NCBI GenBank assembly: GCA_023421955.1 | Contig: JAEZSE010000034.1 | Location: 20,015-84,014, forward strand | DNA: 64,000 bases | Source of the DNA: Bacillota bacterium | GTDB taxonomy: Bacteria > Bacillota > Clostridia > Christensenellales > UMGS416 | Direction of reading: 5' to 3' | In this document: positions 6,827-16,742 of the stretch, one piece after another | Numbering within the stretch: the stretch's first letter is position 1 | Layout: each line of letters opens with the position of its first letter | Program-made: the position numbers and the translations under genes | The notes under the pieces: model-generated | The model's database searches: none | The model's input: the letters and a program-made list of their open reading frames with translations, nothing else | Told to the model about the DNA's origin: nothing

Positions 6827-9800
6827 ATGAAAAGAGCGCTTCAAATCATCATCTCCATCGCGATGGCATCCTGCTTGTTTGCGGCGGTGGCACTGCCGGC
6901 GCTGGCTGCACCCATGCCTGTTATCGTATGGGATATCGCATCCAGCAAGGTTTTAGGGGATGAAGATCGTACAACTTTTGACGGCGACGTGCAGATCCGG
7001 GCAAAGGATTCCTCCGGAAACCCGGTCACGCTTGATTTGAACGGCAAGTCTGTAACAATAAACGGCAACCTGAATATATTGGGCACGCTGGACGTACACA
7101 ACGGCTCGCTCACCGTGACCGGCGGCCTCACCGTCTCCGGCGGCACGCTCAAGATGACCGAATCCAGCTCCGATATCAATGGTCTGGTGGTGGTAAAGGG
7201 ATCATTCACGACCGACGGCGCTGACCACACCGGTAAGCTCACCGCCGGCACGCTGGACGTGCGTGGTGATTTCGTGCAGTATGCCAACCACAGCAGCAAG
7301 GCCTTCTGCCCCTCGGGCACGTTCAAGGTCAAACTATCCGGCACCAATAAAATCGTGTGGTTCGAGACGCCCGGCGGTTCCTATCTGAATAATTACACAT
7401 TCGCAACCGGCACCACGTTCAACGCGGTCTCGGTGATATCGCTGAGCGTGAACCTCACGGCAAACGAAACAATGACATACCCGCACCTCTACCTGCGCGG
7501 CGCGATGAACGGCAAAACGCTGACCGTGCCCGGCGGCACGGTGATCGCGGGGATGCTCACACCCGGCGGCGGCCGCCTCAATGTAAACGGTGCGCTGGAG
7601 GTGGGTCCTGACGGCGGTGTCACAATGGCAAATGCCGCCGACTATTTGTATGTGAACGGCAACTTCACCACCAAGGGTCAGTTTGTCGCCCAGACCGGCA
7701 CACTGGAGATCAACGGCAACTTTGCCCAGCTCGGCGTGGTGTCCGGATTTCGGGACGATAGCTTCGTGGGCCAACCGGCCCATCTGACCAAGATCATCGG
7801 CACTGGCCGGAAAATCACTTTCAACAGCCCGGTCACCTCTTGCTTCGGTAAGCTGGAAGTGTCCTCCTGGACCACCGACAGCGTTATCTCCCTGAACTGC
7901 AACCTGACTGCTGACACAACCTGGAACTATCCGGTCGTTTATTACAAAGGCAGCCTGGCAGGTCACAAGCTGACTGTGAACAACAACCTCTATGCCAAGG
8001 GGATCACCGTGGCTGGCGGATCGCTCACGGCAAAGAAGAACTTCACATCTGCCGCTATTGACTATCTTGTAATGACCAATGCGGCGGATAGCGTGGTAGC
8101 GGAAGGCAATTTCATCGCCAGCCAGAGCATGTCTTCCTCCTGCCTGACGGCCGGCACGCTCAAGGTGATGGGCAGCTTCACACAAAGCGGGGCTGCCTCG
8201 GCCTTCAACGCCTCCGGCTCCCACAAGACGATCCTGAGCGGTGCCAACAAATCGGTGGTGTTCGCCAACCCGGGTGTCTCCTGGTTCAACCGGCTGGAGC
8301 TGGCAGACGGCATGACATTTGCCGCCGGATCTGTGCTTTCCATGAATGGCGGGCTGGACACGGACATGGCCGTTGCGGTGCCACTGATGTATTATGGCGG
8401 CAACATGGCAGGCCATGACCTTGAAGTGACCGGCAACCTGAGGCTCTTCGGCACGGTCGCGCCAGGTGGTGCCACAATCCGCGCCACCGGCAATGTGGCG
8501 CTTGACGGTGAGCTATCGATGACCGACATCGCCGACCGGCTGGAAGTGGGCGGCGATTTCACCGGTTCCGGCGCGGCAAGCCTTGCAGCTGGCACGGCGG
8601 AGTTTAAAAAGAGCTTCCGCTACACCGGCAACTCGTGGCAGACGGCAGGCACCAACACCACCGTGCTTTCCGGCGGAGCGGACATGGTGGTGAGCTTTTC
8701 CAATCCGGCAACCTGCTGGTTTTCCGATCTGACGATCGCAAGCGGCACCACGTTATCTTCAGATTCCGTGATTTCCGTCAAGCCCTCGGGCCTGAAAGAT
8801 CTGGCGCTTGTCTGCCCCAAAATATATCTGCAGGGCAACCTGAACGGCCATGCATTCGATCTGACCGGTTCGGCCACGGTGCCCTCCGGTGCCACACTCA
8901 CAGTGGGCGGCGGCAGTCTCTCCATCAGCGGCGATTTGTTGATGGACAACAGCACGCTGGCGATGACCAATGCCTCCGACCGCGTGACCGTGGGTGGCGA
9001 CTTTACAGCAAAAGGCCCCGACCACACCGGCAAACTGACCGAGGGCAGGCTCACGGTGCGCGGCGATTTTTCTCAGCTTTCCACAAACTCCACCAAATCC
9101 TATCTGGCTTCCGGCAACCATGTGACAGTGTTGGCTGGTTCGGTCGCGCAGCATGTGACCTTCGCATCACCCAGTGCCGCCGATGGCTCCCGCTTTGCCA
9201 AGCTCTATTGCCTGAACCCGGCTGTGCAATTTGACTCGCTGTATTATTACAGCAGCTTTACGATGACCGGCACACAACTGTTGGATCTTTCCGGCACAGG
9301 CGGCACGTTTGTGCCAGCTTTCAACCCCGATGTGACCGATTATGTCTATGTGATACCGAAGGATTCCACCTCTGCCACCATTACGGCTCATTCCGAGTAT
9401 CAGGCTCCCAACGCCGTAATGACGATGAACGGTGCGGAAGTGACCACTGTGAGTGTTGCCGATGTGCCATATAACGGTAGCTCCACAGTGTCGATCGTGG
9501 TAACGGCAATCGACGGAATTGACGAGCGAACCTACACTGTCAAGGTGGAGCGCCTCAATGCGGACTTGGCCTCCATTGGGTTATCCACCGGCGCGCTGAG
9601 CCCGGCTTTCAGTGTCGATACTCTGAGTTACACGGTTGACTTGCCAGCTGATGTGGACTCGGTCACAATCACGCCAGTGGCCGACAACCCCGATGCAGCG
9701 TTCACAATCAACGGAGCAGCACAGGACTCCCGCGAGTTCGAACTGAAGCCCGGAGAGACAGCCACAGCCGCGATCGTTGTGACCGGCCAGAATGGCCTGA

Positions 9801-12800
9801 CCAAGCGAACCTATACGGTGGAAGTCACCCGCGCGCCGATGATCACGGCGTTGGGTCAATCCACCGGCACACTGAGCCCATCGTTTGCCGCTCCGTTGGA
9901 TGAATACACGCTGACGCTGCCGGCGGCGCAAAGCTCCGTCACGCTGACACCTGTGCTGGCTGCCGGCTGCGACAGCCTGACCATCGACGGTGTGGCGGAG
10001 GCCACCGCCTCCTTTGACCTTGAGCTGGGCGAGCGACGGGTCGTGCCGGTGCTGGTGACTGCAGGAGACACCTCCTTCACCTACACCGTGACGATCTGGC
10101 GCAAGCCAATCATCTCCTCCTTCATGCAAAACCCGACAGGCACCACGCTCACCCCGGCTTTTGACGCCGAAGGCGGCGCGTTCACACTGGATGTGCCGGC
10201 TTCGATGAACAACCTGACAATCCGGCCGCAGAAGGTGGACTGCACCAAGCTCACGATCAACGGCGATGTGCGTGACTATGTGACCTACGATTCGTTGAAC
10301 CCGCTGCCGGTGGGCGAGAGCCGCGTACTCACCATCGTGGCCGAATCGGGCGCGCTCACGCGCACCTTCACGCTCACGGTGACCAAGGGCGCCATCGTGA
10401 GCAACCTCACGATGAACCAGGGCACGCTCACTCCAGCCTTTGACCGCGCAGTACATGCATACACAGTGCGCGTGCCCGCTACATCCGGGGCGGTCTCCGT
10501 GACACCCACACTGGCAGGTGGCACGGTCACCGTGAATGGCACTGCCTGGAACGCCGCGTCGCCGGTGACGGTAAACCCGGCTCCCGGTGCCTCAGCCACG
10601 CTGACCGTGGTAGGCACAGACGGCGCAGCCACCGCAACATATGTGATCACTGTTACTCGCGACAAGCCCCTGTCCGGCATCGCCCTCAGCAGCTCAGCGG
10701 CGCTGAACCCCGCGTTCAACGCGGTCACCGGTAGTTACAGCGTGCTGGTACCGGCCTCAGTGGCATCGGTCACCATCACACCGGCAATCACAGCGGGCTG
10801 CACAGCGCTAAGAATCAATGATGTCGTGCAAAACAGCATCACACTGACCCCCGGTATCGGCTCCGACACACAAGCCGTCATAAAAGCCACTGGCCCGGAC
10901 GGCATCACGGTCACACAATACACGGTCACTTTGGTGCGTCAGGCCCTTCTGAGCAACATCCGGCTCTCCACAGGAACACTAAGCTACCCCTTTGAGGGAG
11001 ACCGGCTGAGCTACAATGTATTCCTGCCCAACACTACCACAGCAATCACGATCACGCCGGTGAAGACCGCTTCCTGCGGCGGCTTCACGATCAATGGCGC
11101 CAATGTGGCTTCCATTACCTTGAAGCCCGCCTCCGGCGGCATGGCGGCAGCGGTGATCAAGGCCATCGGCACCACTGCAGGCGTGGAGCAGACCTTCACG
11201 GTGCGCGTATTCCGCATCGCACCGGTGACGGGTATTACACTCTCCACCGGGAAACTGAGCCCGGTCTTTGATATCAAGAAAAGCAGCTACACTGTGGACA
11301 TCCCGGCGGGCACGTCTTCGGTCAAGATCACTCCGGTAAAAGGGTATTCCTGCGCCACAATGCTGATCGACGGCCTGGCCAACACCTCTGTCACGCTGAC
11401 TCCGCCCATCGGCGGCAGTGTCAGCACCACAATTACCGCCGAAGCCAAGGATGGTTCCGACTTCACCTATACGATCACCGTGCGGCGGGCGGCGCTGCTA
11501 AGGGGCATTACAGTGACCGGCGGCACGCTGAGCCCGGCGTTCCGGGCAACAACCACCAGCTACACCGTGTCGGTGCCTGCGACCACCGCCAGCGTAAGAA
11601 TCACACCGGTAAAGGCGACCACAGGTGTGTATTCCATGACGATCAATGGTAAGTCTGCCAGCTATGTGACGCTCTCGCCGGCAGTGGGCAGCGCGGCCAC
11701 GGCCACGATCAAGCTCACCTCCAGCACCAACAAGGCTGTCACACAGACCTACACGGTCATCGTGCGCCGCGCCGCATTGATTACCGGCATCACGAGCTCC
11801 GCCGGCACGATGAGCCCGGCCTTCTCCCCCGCCAAGACAGCCTATACAGTCACATTGCCGGTGGACACTTCATCCACCGTGATCGCCTATGCCAAGGCTG
11901 CAACCGGTGTGAAGTCGGTCACGATCAACGGTGCGGCAGTGACCTCCTATGCTGTGTCGGTGAGCAAACCCGGTGGCAGCGCCACCGCCACCATTGTGGC
12001 TACCGCCACCGATGGCAAGACCAAATCCACCTATACGGTAACCATCAGGCGCGCGGCGGTGTTAAGCGGCATTACAACAGCCGGCGGCACTTTGAGCCCG
12101 GCCTTCTCCCCCGCAACATATGCATACACCGTGAATGTGCCGGCAACCACGGCCAAGGTCACATTGACTCCGGTGAAGTCACCTGGCTGCACGACGGTGA
12201 CCATCGATGGTGTAGCCCAAGCCAGCAAGGAGTTTGCACCGCCCATCGGCGGCAGCGTGACCACAACCATCGTGGGCAGGACAGATGCCGGCACCACGGG
12301 CACCTATACTGTCACCATCAAGCGGGCGGCATTGGTCACCGGCATACGCACCAGCCTGACATCCAACCCGATCTCGCCTGCATTCTCAGCCACCACGCTT
12401 GGGTATGCAGTTAACCTGCCGGCAACCCGGTCTTCCATCACAATCTATGCCACCAAAGCCAGCTCCGGTGTGAAGTCGCTCACAATGAACGGCAAAGCCG
12501 TTGCAAGCCTGACGGTAAGCCCGGCGGTGGGTGGCAGCTATCCGGTTGTGATCGTGGCCACAGCGGCTGACGGCACTACCAAGATCACCTATCGTGTTAC
12601 GGTAAAGCGAGCAGGACTCCTGAGCGGCATCACCGCCAGCGGCAGCTCGGTGATTACGCCGACGTTCAGCACGGCCACCAAGACCTATACGGTGGTGATT
12701 CCGGCCACACAAAGCTCCGTTGTGATCACACCAGTAAAAACCTCAGCAGCCAAGACGATGAAGATCAACAATGTGACTGCCAGTTCAATAACACTGCGGC

Positions 12801-13168
12801 CGGCAGTTGGCGGCGTGGCTACCGCCGTAATTGCTCTGATAGCCACCGATGGCGTGACCAAAGACAGCTACACGGTGATTGTGCGCAGGGCTGCTCCGCT
12901 TTCCAACATCACGCTCTCCACCGGCACATTAAGCCCAGCGTTCAGCCCGGCCACGACAGCCTACTCGGTCAGCCTGGCCACCGGCACAGCGCTCACAATC
13001 ACCCCGGTGGCATCCAGCGGGTCGAGCTTCACAATTGATGGGAACACCGTGCCAAACATTGTGCTCAATGAACCGGTAGGAGGCGGACCGGTTATCGTGA
13101 TAATCCTGGCCAAAGCCAGCAATGGCGTCACCAGCGTCTCCTATACAGTCACAGTGAACTGGAGCTGA
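6827..13168 (+). CDS. Giant secreted repeat protein: beta-helix-like repeats plus 14 cadherin-like beta-sandwich domains
   Basis: The 2113-residue protein starts with a Sec signal peptide (hydrophobic core ending ALPALAA near residue 27). Residues ~40-810 contain about five long repeats (~155 residues) rich in NGNL/TVTGG/GDF turns, suggesting a right-handed beta-helix. From ~820 to the end I count 14 copies of the ~90-residue cadherin-like module (PF12733 type), each with the signature STGTLSPAF-x6-YTVxxP followed by a VxITP strand. The last ends exactly at the C-terminus (YTVTVNWS). No LPxTG, S-layer homology or membrane anchor is present, so attachment is unknown. It has its own promoter. 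An adhesive or structural surface role is inferred from the repeats and the c-di-GMP-controlled neighbour. Confidence 0.9.
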   Translation: MKRALQIIISIAMASCLFAAVALPALAAPMPVIVWDIASSKVLGDEDRTTFDGDVQIRAKDSSGNPVTLDLNGKSVTINGNLNILGTLDVHNGSLTVTGGLTVSGGTLKMTESSSDINGLVVVKGSFTTDGADHTGKLTAGTLDVRGDFVQYANHSSKAFCPSGTFKVKLSGTNKIVWFETPGGSYLNNYTFATGTTFNAVSVISLSVNLTANETMTYPHLYLRGAMNGKTLTVPGGTVIAGMLTPGGGRLNVNGALEVGPDGGVTMANAADYLYVNGNFTTKGQFVAQTGTLEINGNFAQLGVVSGFRDDSFVGQPAHLTKIIGTGRKITFNSPVTSCFGKLEVSSWTTDSVISLNCNLTADTTWNYPVVYYKGSLAGHKLTVNNNLYAKGITVAGGSLTAKKNFTSAAIDYLVMTNAADSVVAEGNFIASQSMSSSCLTAGTLKVMGSFTQSGAASAFNASGSHKTILSGANKSVVFANPGVSWFNRLELADGMTFAAGSVLSMNGGLDTDMAVAVPLMYYGGNMAGHDLEVTGNLRLFGTVAPGGATIRATGNVALDGELSMTDIADRLEVGGDFTGSGAASLAAGTAEFKKSFRYTGNSWQTAGTNTTVLSGGADMVVSFSNPATCWFSDLTIASGTTLSSDSVISVKPSGLKDLALVCPKIYLQGNLNGHAFDLTGSATVPSGATLTVGGGSLSISGDLLMDNSTLAMTNASDRVTVGGDFTAKGPDHTGKLTEGRLTVRGDFSQLSTNSTKSYLASGNHVTVLAGSVAQHVTFASPSAADGSRFAKLYCLNPAVQFDSLYYYSSFTMTGTQLLDLSGTGGTFVPAFNPDVTDYVYVIPKDSTSATITAHSEYQAPNAVMTMNGAEVTTVSVADVPYNGSSTVSIVVTAIDGIDERTYTVKVERLNADLASIGLSTGALSPAFSVDTLSYTVDLPADVDSVTITPVADNPDAAFTINGAAQDSREFELKPGETATAAIVVTGQNGLTKRTYTVEVTRAPMITALGQSTGTLSPSFAAPLDEYTLTLPAAQSSVTLTPVLAAGCDSLTIDGVAEATASFDLELGERRVVPVLVTAGDTSFTYTVTIWRKPIISSFMQNPTGTTLTPAFDAEGGAFTLDVPASMNNLTIRPQKVDCTKLTINGDVRDYVTYDSLNPLPVGESRVLTIVAESGALTRTFTLTVTKGAIVSNLTMNQGTLTPAFDRAVHAYTVRVPATSGAVSVTPTLAGGTVTVNGTAWNAASPVTVNPAPGASATLTVVGTDGAATATYVITVTRDKPLSGIALSSSAALNPAFNAVTGSYSVLVPASVASVTITPAITAGCTALRINDVVQNSITLTPGIGSDTQAVIKATGPDGITVTQYTVTLVRQALLSNIRLSTGTLSYPFEGDRLSYNVFLPNTTTAITITPVKTASCGGFTINGANVASITLKPASGGMAAAVIKAIGTTAGVEQTFTVRVFRIAPVTGITLSTGKLSPVFDIKKSSYTVDIPAGTSSVKITPVKGYSCATMLIDGLANTSVTLTPPIGGSVSTTITAEAKDGSDFTYTITVRRAALLRGITVTGGTLSPAFRATTTSYTVSVPATTASVRITPVKATTGVYSMTINGKSASYVTLSPAVGSAATATIKLTSSTNKAVTQTYTVIVRRAALITGITSSAGTMSPAFSPAKTAYTVTLPVDTSSTVIAYAKAATGVKSVTINGAAVTSYAVSVSKPGGSATATIVATATDGKTKSTYTVTIRRAAVLSGITTAGGTLSPAFSPATYAYTVNVPATTAKVTLTPVKSPGCTTVTIDGVAQASKEFAPPIGGSVTTTIVGRTDAGTTGTYTVTIKRAALVTGIRTSLTSNPISPAFSATTLGYAVNLPATRSSITIYATKASSGVKSLTMNGKAVASLTVSPAVGGSYPVVIVATAADGTTKITYRVTVKRAGLLSGITASGSSVITPTFSTATKTYTVVIPATQSSVVITPVKTSAAKTMKINNVTASSITLRPAVGGVATAVIALIATDGVTKDSYTVIVRRAAPLSNITLSTGTLSPAFSPATTAYSVSLATGTALTITPVASSGSSFTIDGNTVPNIVLNEPVGGGPVIVIILAKASNGVTSVSYTVTVNWS

Positions 13169-13183
13169 TCCAAACAACAAAGC

Positions 13184-13217
13184 AAAGAGCCCCCCTCCAA
13201 CCGGAAGGGGGCTCTTT
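13184..13217 (+). terminator. Bidirectional terminator between the surface-protein gene and fabZ
   Basis: AAAGAGCCCCC (13184-13194) pairs with GGGGGCTCTTT (13207-13217). A-rich and T-rich flanks let it work from either side. Confidence 0.85.
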
Positions 13218-13243
13218 CATATCTCAATTGACACAGTAAGAAA

Positions 13244-13268
13244 GGGGGGCAAGCGCCGCTTGCCCCCC
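13244..13268 (-). terminator. Terminator of the acc/fab operon
   Basis: GGGGGGCAAGC and GCTTGCCCCCC form an 11-bp stem with a three-base loop. On the minus strand it is followed by TTTCTT, 15 nt past the fabZ stop codon. Confidence 0.85.
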
Positions 13269-13282
13269 TCAGAATGCATGCC

Positions 13283-13708
13283 TTACTCCCCAATATAGAA
13301 CATCAACTCACAGTCACAGGCGAGCTCCTCACCTACATAGGCCTTTACGAGCCCCGTGCCAGCCGGGCCAAGCACTCGGCCGATCTCAGCGGTCATCCTG
13401 AGCTGCTCGCCTGGATACACCTTGCGGCGGAATCGTGCAGACTTGATGCTGGCGAAATAGGCGGTGCGGCCTTGGAACTCCGGTGTGGAGAGCATGATCA
13501 CGGCACCCAGCTGGGCCATGGCCTCCACAATGAGCACGCCGGGCATCACCGGATTGCCCGGAAAATGCCCCTGGCACCAAAACATATCGCCGGTCACATC
13601 CAGATGGCCTTCCGCGCGCTTGCCGGGCTCCAGTGTTTCCACGCCATCCAGCAGCAGCATGGGCTCGCGGTGGGGGATGATCTCTTTAATCTCGTCACGA
13701 CTAAGCAT
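13283..13708 (-). CDS. fabZ: 3-hydroxyacyl-[ACP] dehydratase FabZ
   Basis: FabZ dehydrates 3-hydroxyacyl-ACP to trans-2-enoyl-ACP in each elongation cycle of type II fatty-acid synthesis. The 141-residue hot-dog-fold protein has the catalytic GHFPGNPVMPGVL motif (His48) and Glu62 in VEAMAQ. It is the last gene of the operon, six bases after fabF, with the operon terminator just beyond. No fabA or fabM is present in the window, so how unsaturated acyl chains arise is not visible here. Confidence 0.97.
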   Translation of the reverse strand: MLSRDEIKEIIPHREPMLLLDGVETLEPGKRAEGHLDVTGDMFWCQGHFPGNPVMPGVLIVEAMAQLGAVIMLSTPEFQGRTAYFASIKSARFRRKVYPGEQLRMTAEIGRVLGPAGTGLVKAYVGEELACDCELMFYIGE

Positions 13709-13714
13709 ACGCCC

Positions 13715-14953
13715 TCAGTCCTCCTTGTACTGGCTGATGGCAATGCAGCTGTTGTGGCCACCGAAGCCGAAGGAATTGCTGATCGCGTTGCGGATCGTCA
13801 TGCTGCGGCCCTCGTTGGGCACCACATCCAGGTCACACTCCGGATCCGGTGTCTGATATCCGATCGTGGGCGGCGCAAAGCCCTCATACACAGCCATCGC
13901 TGTCACGGCAGCCTCCACAGCACCGGCAGCGCCCAGCAGGTGGCCGGTCATCGACTTGGTGGAGCTCACAGCCAGTTTCGAAGCGCGGTCACCGAACAGA
14001 TGCTTGATGGCCAGCGTTTCGGTGCGGTCATTAGGCGGCGTGCTGGTGCCGTGGGCGTTGATGTAGTCTATGTCTTCCGGCTTGAGGCCTGCGTCGGCAA
14101 TGGCATTGGCCATCGCGTCCATCGCGCCTTCTCCGCTGGGCTCGGGTGCTGTGACGTGATACGCGTCGCAGCTTTGGCCATAGCCGGATAGCTCGCCGTA
14201 AATACGGGCGCCGCGAGCCTTCGCATGCTCCAGCTCTTCCAGCACAAGCACTCCGGCACCTTCCCCCATTACAAAGCCATTGCGCTCGGCATCAAAGGGA
14301 ATGGAGGCACGCCCGGGGTCGTTTGATGTGCTGAGCGCTGTCAGCTGCTTGAAACCAGCCAGGCTCAGCGCCGTCATGGCGCTTTCCACACCGCCGGCCA
14401 CAACCACATCGGCGCGGCCAAGCTTGATCGCATCGTAACCGTGGCCCACACTGTCGGTGCCGGTGGCGCAGGCCGTCACAATCGAGTCGCAGGGGCCTTT
14501 TGCCCCCAATGCGATGGCTACATGGCCGGCAGCAAGGTTGATGATGGCCTTGGTGATGAAGAAGGCTGACACACGGTCATGGCCCTTGTCGGCCATCGTG
14601 AGCGTCTGCTCGGTGATGGTCTCAATGCCGCCGATGCCGCTGCCCACCGAAACGCCCACCCGCTTCATATTGAGGCCGTCCGTGGTAAGACCTGCGTCGT
14701 CCCAAGCTTCCATGGCAGCCCACACGGCGTATTGGGTGAACAGTTCCATGCGTCGGGCTTCCTTGCGGGAAATGCGCTCGCCGGGGTCGAAACCCTTCAC
14801 CATCGCGCCCACGGCAACGCCGCTCTTATCCCTGAGCTCATCGGGCAAAAGGCTGATGCCATTGCGGCCCTGCTTCATTGCGCTCCAGGTTTCCTTCATG
14901 CCCTGCCCCAGCGGCGTAATCGCGCCCAAGCCGGTGATAACAACTCTCCTCAT
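13715..14953 (-). CDS. fabF: Beta-ketoacyl-[ACP] synthase II FabF
   Basis: FabF condenses malonyl-ACP with growing acyl-ACP. The protein has 412 residues, normal for the family. It shows the active-site cysteine in VTACATGTD (Cys162) and the two later histidine motifs NAHGTSTPPND and STKSMTGHLLGAAG. I chose the ATG at 14953 (MRRVVITGLG) because TTGGAGG precedes it and family proteins start there; an upstream extension would not match. A 116-bp gap to fabG is the largest inside the fab block, but I see no clear promoter in it. Confidence 0.97.
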   Translation of the reverse strand: MRRVVITGLGAITPLGQGMKETWSAMKQGRNGISLLPDELRDKSGVAVGAMVKGFDPGERISRKEARRMELFTQYAVWAAMEAWDDAGLTTDGLNMKRVGVSVGSGIGGIETITEQTLTMADKGHDRVSAFFITKAIINLAAGHVAIALGAKGPCDSIVTACATGTDSVGHGYDAIKLGRADVVVAGGVESAMTALSLAGFKQLTALSTSNDPGRASIPFDAERNGFVMGEGAGVLVLEELEHAKARGARIYGELSGYGQSCDAYHVTAPEPSGEGAMDAMANAIADAGLKPEDIDYINAHGTSTPPNDRTETLAIKHLFGDRASKLAVSSTKSMTGHLLGAAGAVEAAVTAMAVYEGFAPPTIGYQTPDPECDLDVVPNEGRSMTIRNAISNSFGFGGHNSCIAISQYKED

Positions 14954-15069
14954 AGGTTCGCCTCCAAGTGGTGCGTTATGATTGATATGAATAAAACCGG
15001 AAATCATTATACATTGGCGTTTGCCTGCCATCAACTGAAGACATAATGCCTTCATGGGCCTGGATATGT

Positions 15070-15807
15070 TCAGTTCATCCCGCCGTCCACGCTGATCACC
15101 TGGCCGGTGATGTAGCTGGCGCAATCGGAACAAAGGAAAGACACCAGGCCTGCCACATCCTCCGGAGTGCCCAGCCGGCCCAGCGTGACGCGGCTTGCGA
15201 TTGCGCCCCGCTGCTCGTCGTTGAGCGCGGCGGTCATGTCTGTTTGGATGTAACCAGGAGCCACAGCGTTCACGCGGATGCCCCTACCGCCCAACTCCTT
15301 GGCTGCGGAAAGGGTAAGCCCGATGATGCCGGCCTTGCTGGCAGCATAATTGGCCTGGCCGGCGTTGCCATGGATGCCGATGACAGAGCTCAGGTTGATG
15401 ATGACACCGCGCTTTTGTTTCATCATCGGCCTTGTGGTATGGCGGGTCATATTGAAGCAGCCGTTCAGGTTCACACGGACGACGTCGTTGAAGTCAGACT
15501 CGCTCATCATCGCGATCAGCCGGTCACGGGTAACACCGGCGTTGTTCACAAGCACATCCACCGACCCAAAGGCATCGAGGGCAGCCTTGACCAGTGCGCC
15601 AGCCTGATCATAATCGGACACATCAGCCTGAAAGGCCTTTGCCTCCGCTCCCATGACCGCGATCTCATCGCACAGCGACTGCGCCTCTGCCTCGCTGGCG
15701 CGGTAGTTGAGCACCAGGTGATAGCCGTCTTTGGCGAGCTGCAGCGCGATGGCCCGGCCAATGCCACGGGATGCGCCTGTCACAATGGCTGTCTTGTTAC
15801 CGCTCAT
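15070..15807 (-). CDS. fabG: 3-oxoacyl-[ACP] reductase FabG
   Basis: An NADPH-dependent short-chain dehydrogenase that reduces 3-ketoacyl-ACP. The 245-residue protein has the cofactor loop TGASRGIG (10-17), NNAG at 88-91, and the catalytic Ser141, Tyr154 and Lys158 (YAASK). Its start overlaps the fabD stop (ATGA), indicating translational coupling. Position and sequence motifs agree with FabG rather than one of the many SDR paralogues. Confidence 0.96.
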   Translation of the reverse strand: MSGNKTAIVTGASRGIGRAIALQLAKDGYHLVLNYRASEAEAQSLCDEIAVMGAEAKAFQADVSDYDQAGALVKAALDAFGSVDVLVNNAGVTRDRLIAMMSESDFNDVVRVNLNGCFNMTRHTTRPMMKQKRGVIINLSSVIGIHGNAGQANYAASKAGIIGLTLSAAKELGGRGIRVNAVAPGYIQTDMTAALNDEQRGAIASRVTLGRLGTPEDVAGLVSFLCSDCASYITGQVISVDGGMN

Positions 15808-16742
15808 TGCCGCACCTCCAGGTGTTCCAATGTCTTCGCAAGCGACTCGCTGTCTTCCACATTGACGATCGCAACACCATCCAGCGTCTTTTTCACAAAG
15901 CCAGAAAGCGTCTTGCCGGGGCCCACCTCTACAAAGGTGTCGATGCCGGCGGCAGCCATGGCCCGCAAGGTGTCTTCCCAGTTCACCGGGTTGGTAATCT
16001 GTAGCGCCATGCGCTCGCGGATGGCCCCATCGTAGGACTGCGCCGTAACATTGGAATAGACGGGGATCACCGGCTGGGCAAAGGAAACCTTTGCCAACGC
16101 CGGCCTGAAGGCATCGGCTGCGCTTTGCATCAGCGGCGTGTGAAACGCGCCGCTCACGTTTAGGGGCATCACCCGCCGGGCACCCAGAGCCTGCACCTGT
16201 TTGGATGCCTTATCCACGCCGGCTTTGGTGCCGCTGATCACGATCTGGCCGGGGCAATTGAAGTTGCAGGGCCACACACTTTCACCGGCCTGGCGGGCAA
16301 GCTCGCAAGCCCGCTCCACATCGACGCGGCCCATGCCAAGCACAGCTGCCATCGCGCCGGGGTTTCGGGTAGCGCACTCTTCCATGAGTCTTCCGCGAAA
16401 GTCCACCAGCCGCACGGCCTCCGCAACCGGCAGCACCCCTGCGCAGCCAAGCGCGGCATATTCTCCCAACGAAAGACCAGCAGCAGCCTGAGGCTTCACG
16501 CCATATTTGCCAGACAAAAGCCCGGTGATTGCCAGCTCCAGCGCCACCATGGCCGGCTGCACAAAGCTGGTGCGGGAAAGCATTGCGCCATCCTGATCCA
16601 CACACATGGCCCAGACATCTCGCCCGGTGGCGTCGCTGGCCTCTTCAAAAGCCTGACGCACCTCGGCATACTGCTCATAGAGCGACCGGCCCATGCCGGC
16701 TGCCTGCGCCCCCTGCCCGGGGAAAACAAACGCAATCTTCAT
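15804..16742 (-). CDS. fabD: Malonyl-CoA:ACP transacylase FabD
   Basis: FabD moves malonyl groups from CoA to ACP. The 312-residue protein has FPGQGAQ (7-13), nucleophile Ser91 in AGLSLGEYAAL, and the catalytic histidine in GAFHTPLM. I placed the start at the ATG at 16742, which overlaps the fabK stop as TGATG; the in-frame TTG one codon earlier is less likely. It is coupled to fabK upstream and fabG downstream. Confidence 0.97.
   Translation of the reverse strand: MKIAFVFPGQGAQAAGMGRSLYEQYAEVRQAFEEASDATGRDVWAMCVDQDGAMLSRTSFVQPAMVALELAITGLLSGKYGVKPQAAAGLSLGEYAALGCAGVLPVAEAVRLVDFRGRLMEECATRNPGAMAAVLGMGRVDVERACELARQAGESVWPCNFNCPGQIVISGTKAGVDKASKQVQALGARRVMPLNVSGAFHTPLMQSAADAFRPALAKVSFAQPVIPVYSNVTAQSYDGAIRERMALQITNPVNWEDTLRAMAAAGIDTFVEVGPGKTLSGFVKKTLDGVAIVNVEDSESLAKTLEHLEVRQ

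Noticed and set aside
6827..13168. Tandem repeats in the surface-protein genes as a possible CRISPR or satellite array
   Set aside because: Repeats are protein-level modules of ~90 codons with divergent DNA, not short identical repeats with spacers.
7334..13180. Many antisense frames across the first giant surface-protein gene
   Set aside because: Repetitive GC-rich sequence keeps the opposite strand open; no promoter, ribosome site or motif supports them.
14954..15069. Internal promoter before fabF
   Set aside because: The 116-bp gap contains no convincing -35/-10 pair on the minus strand.
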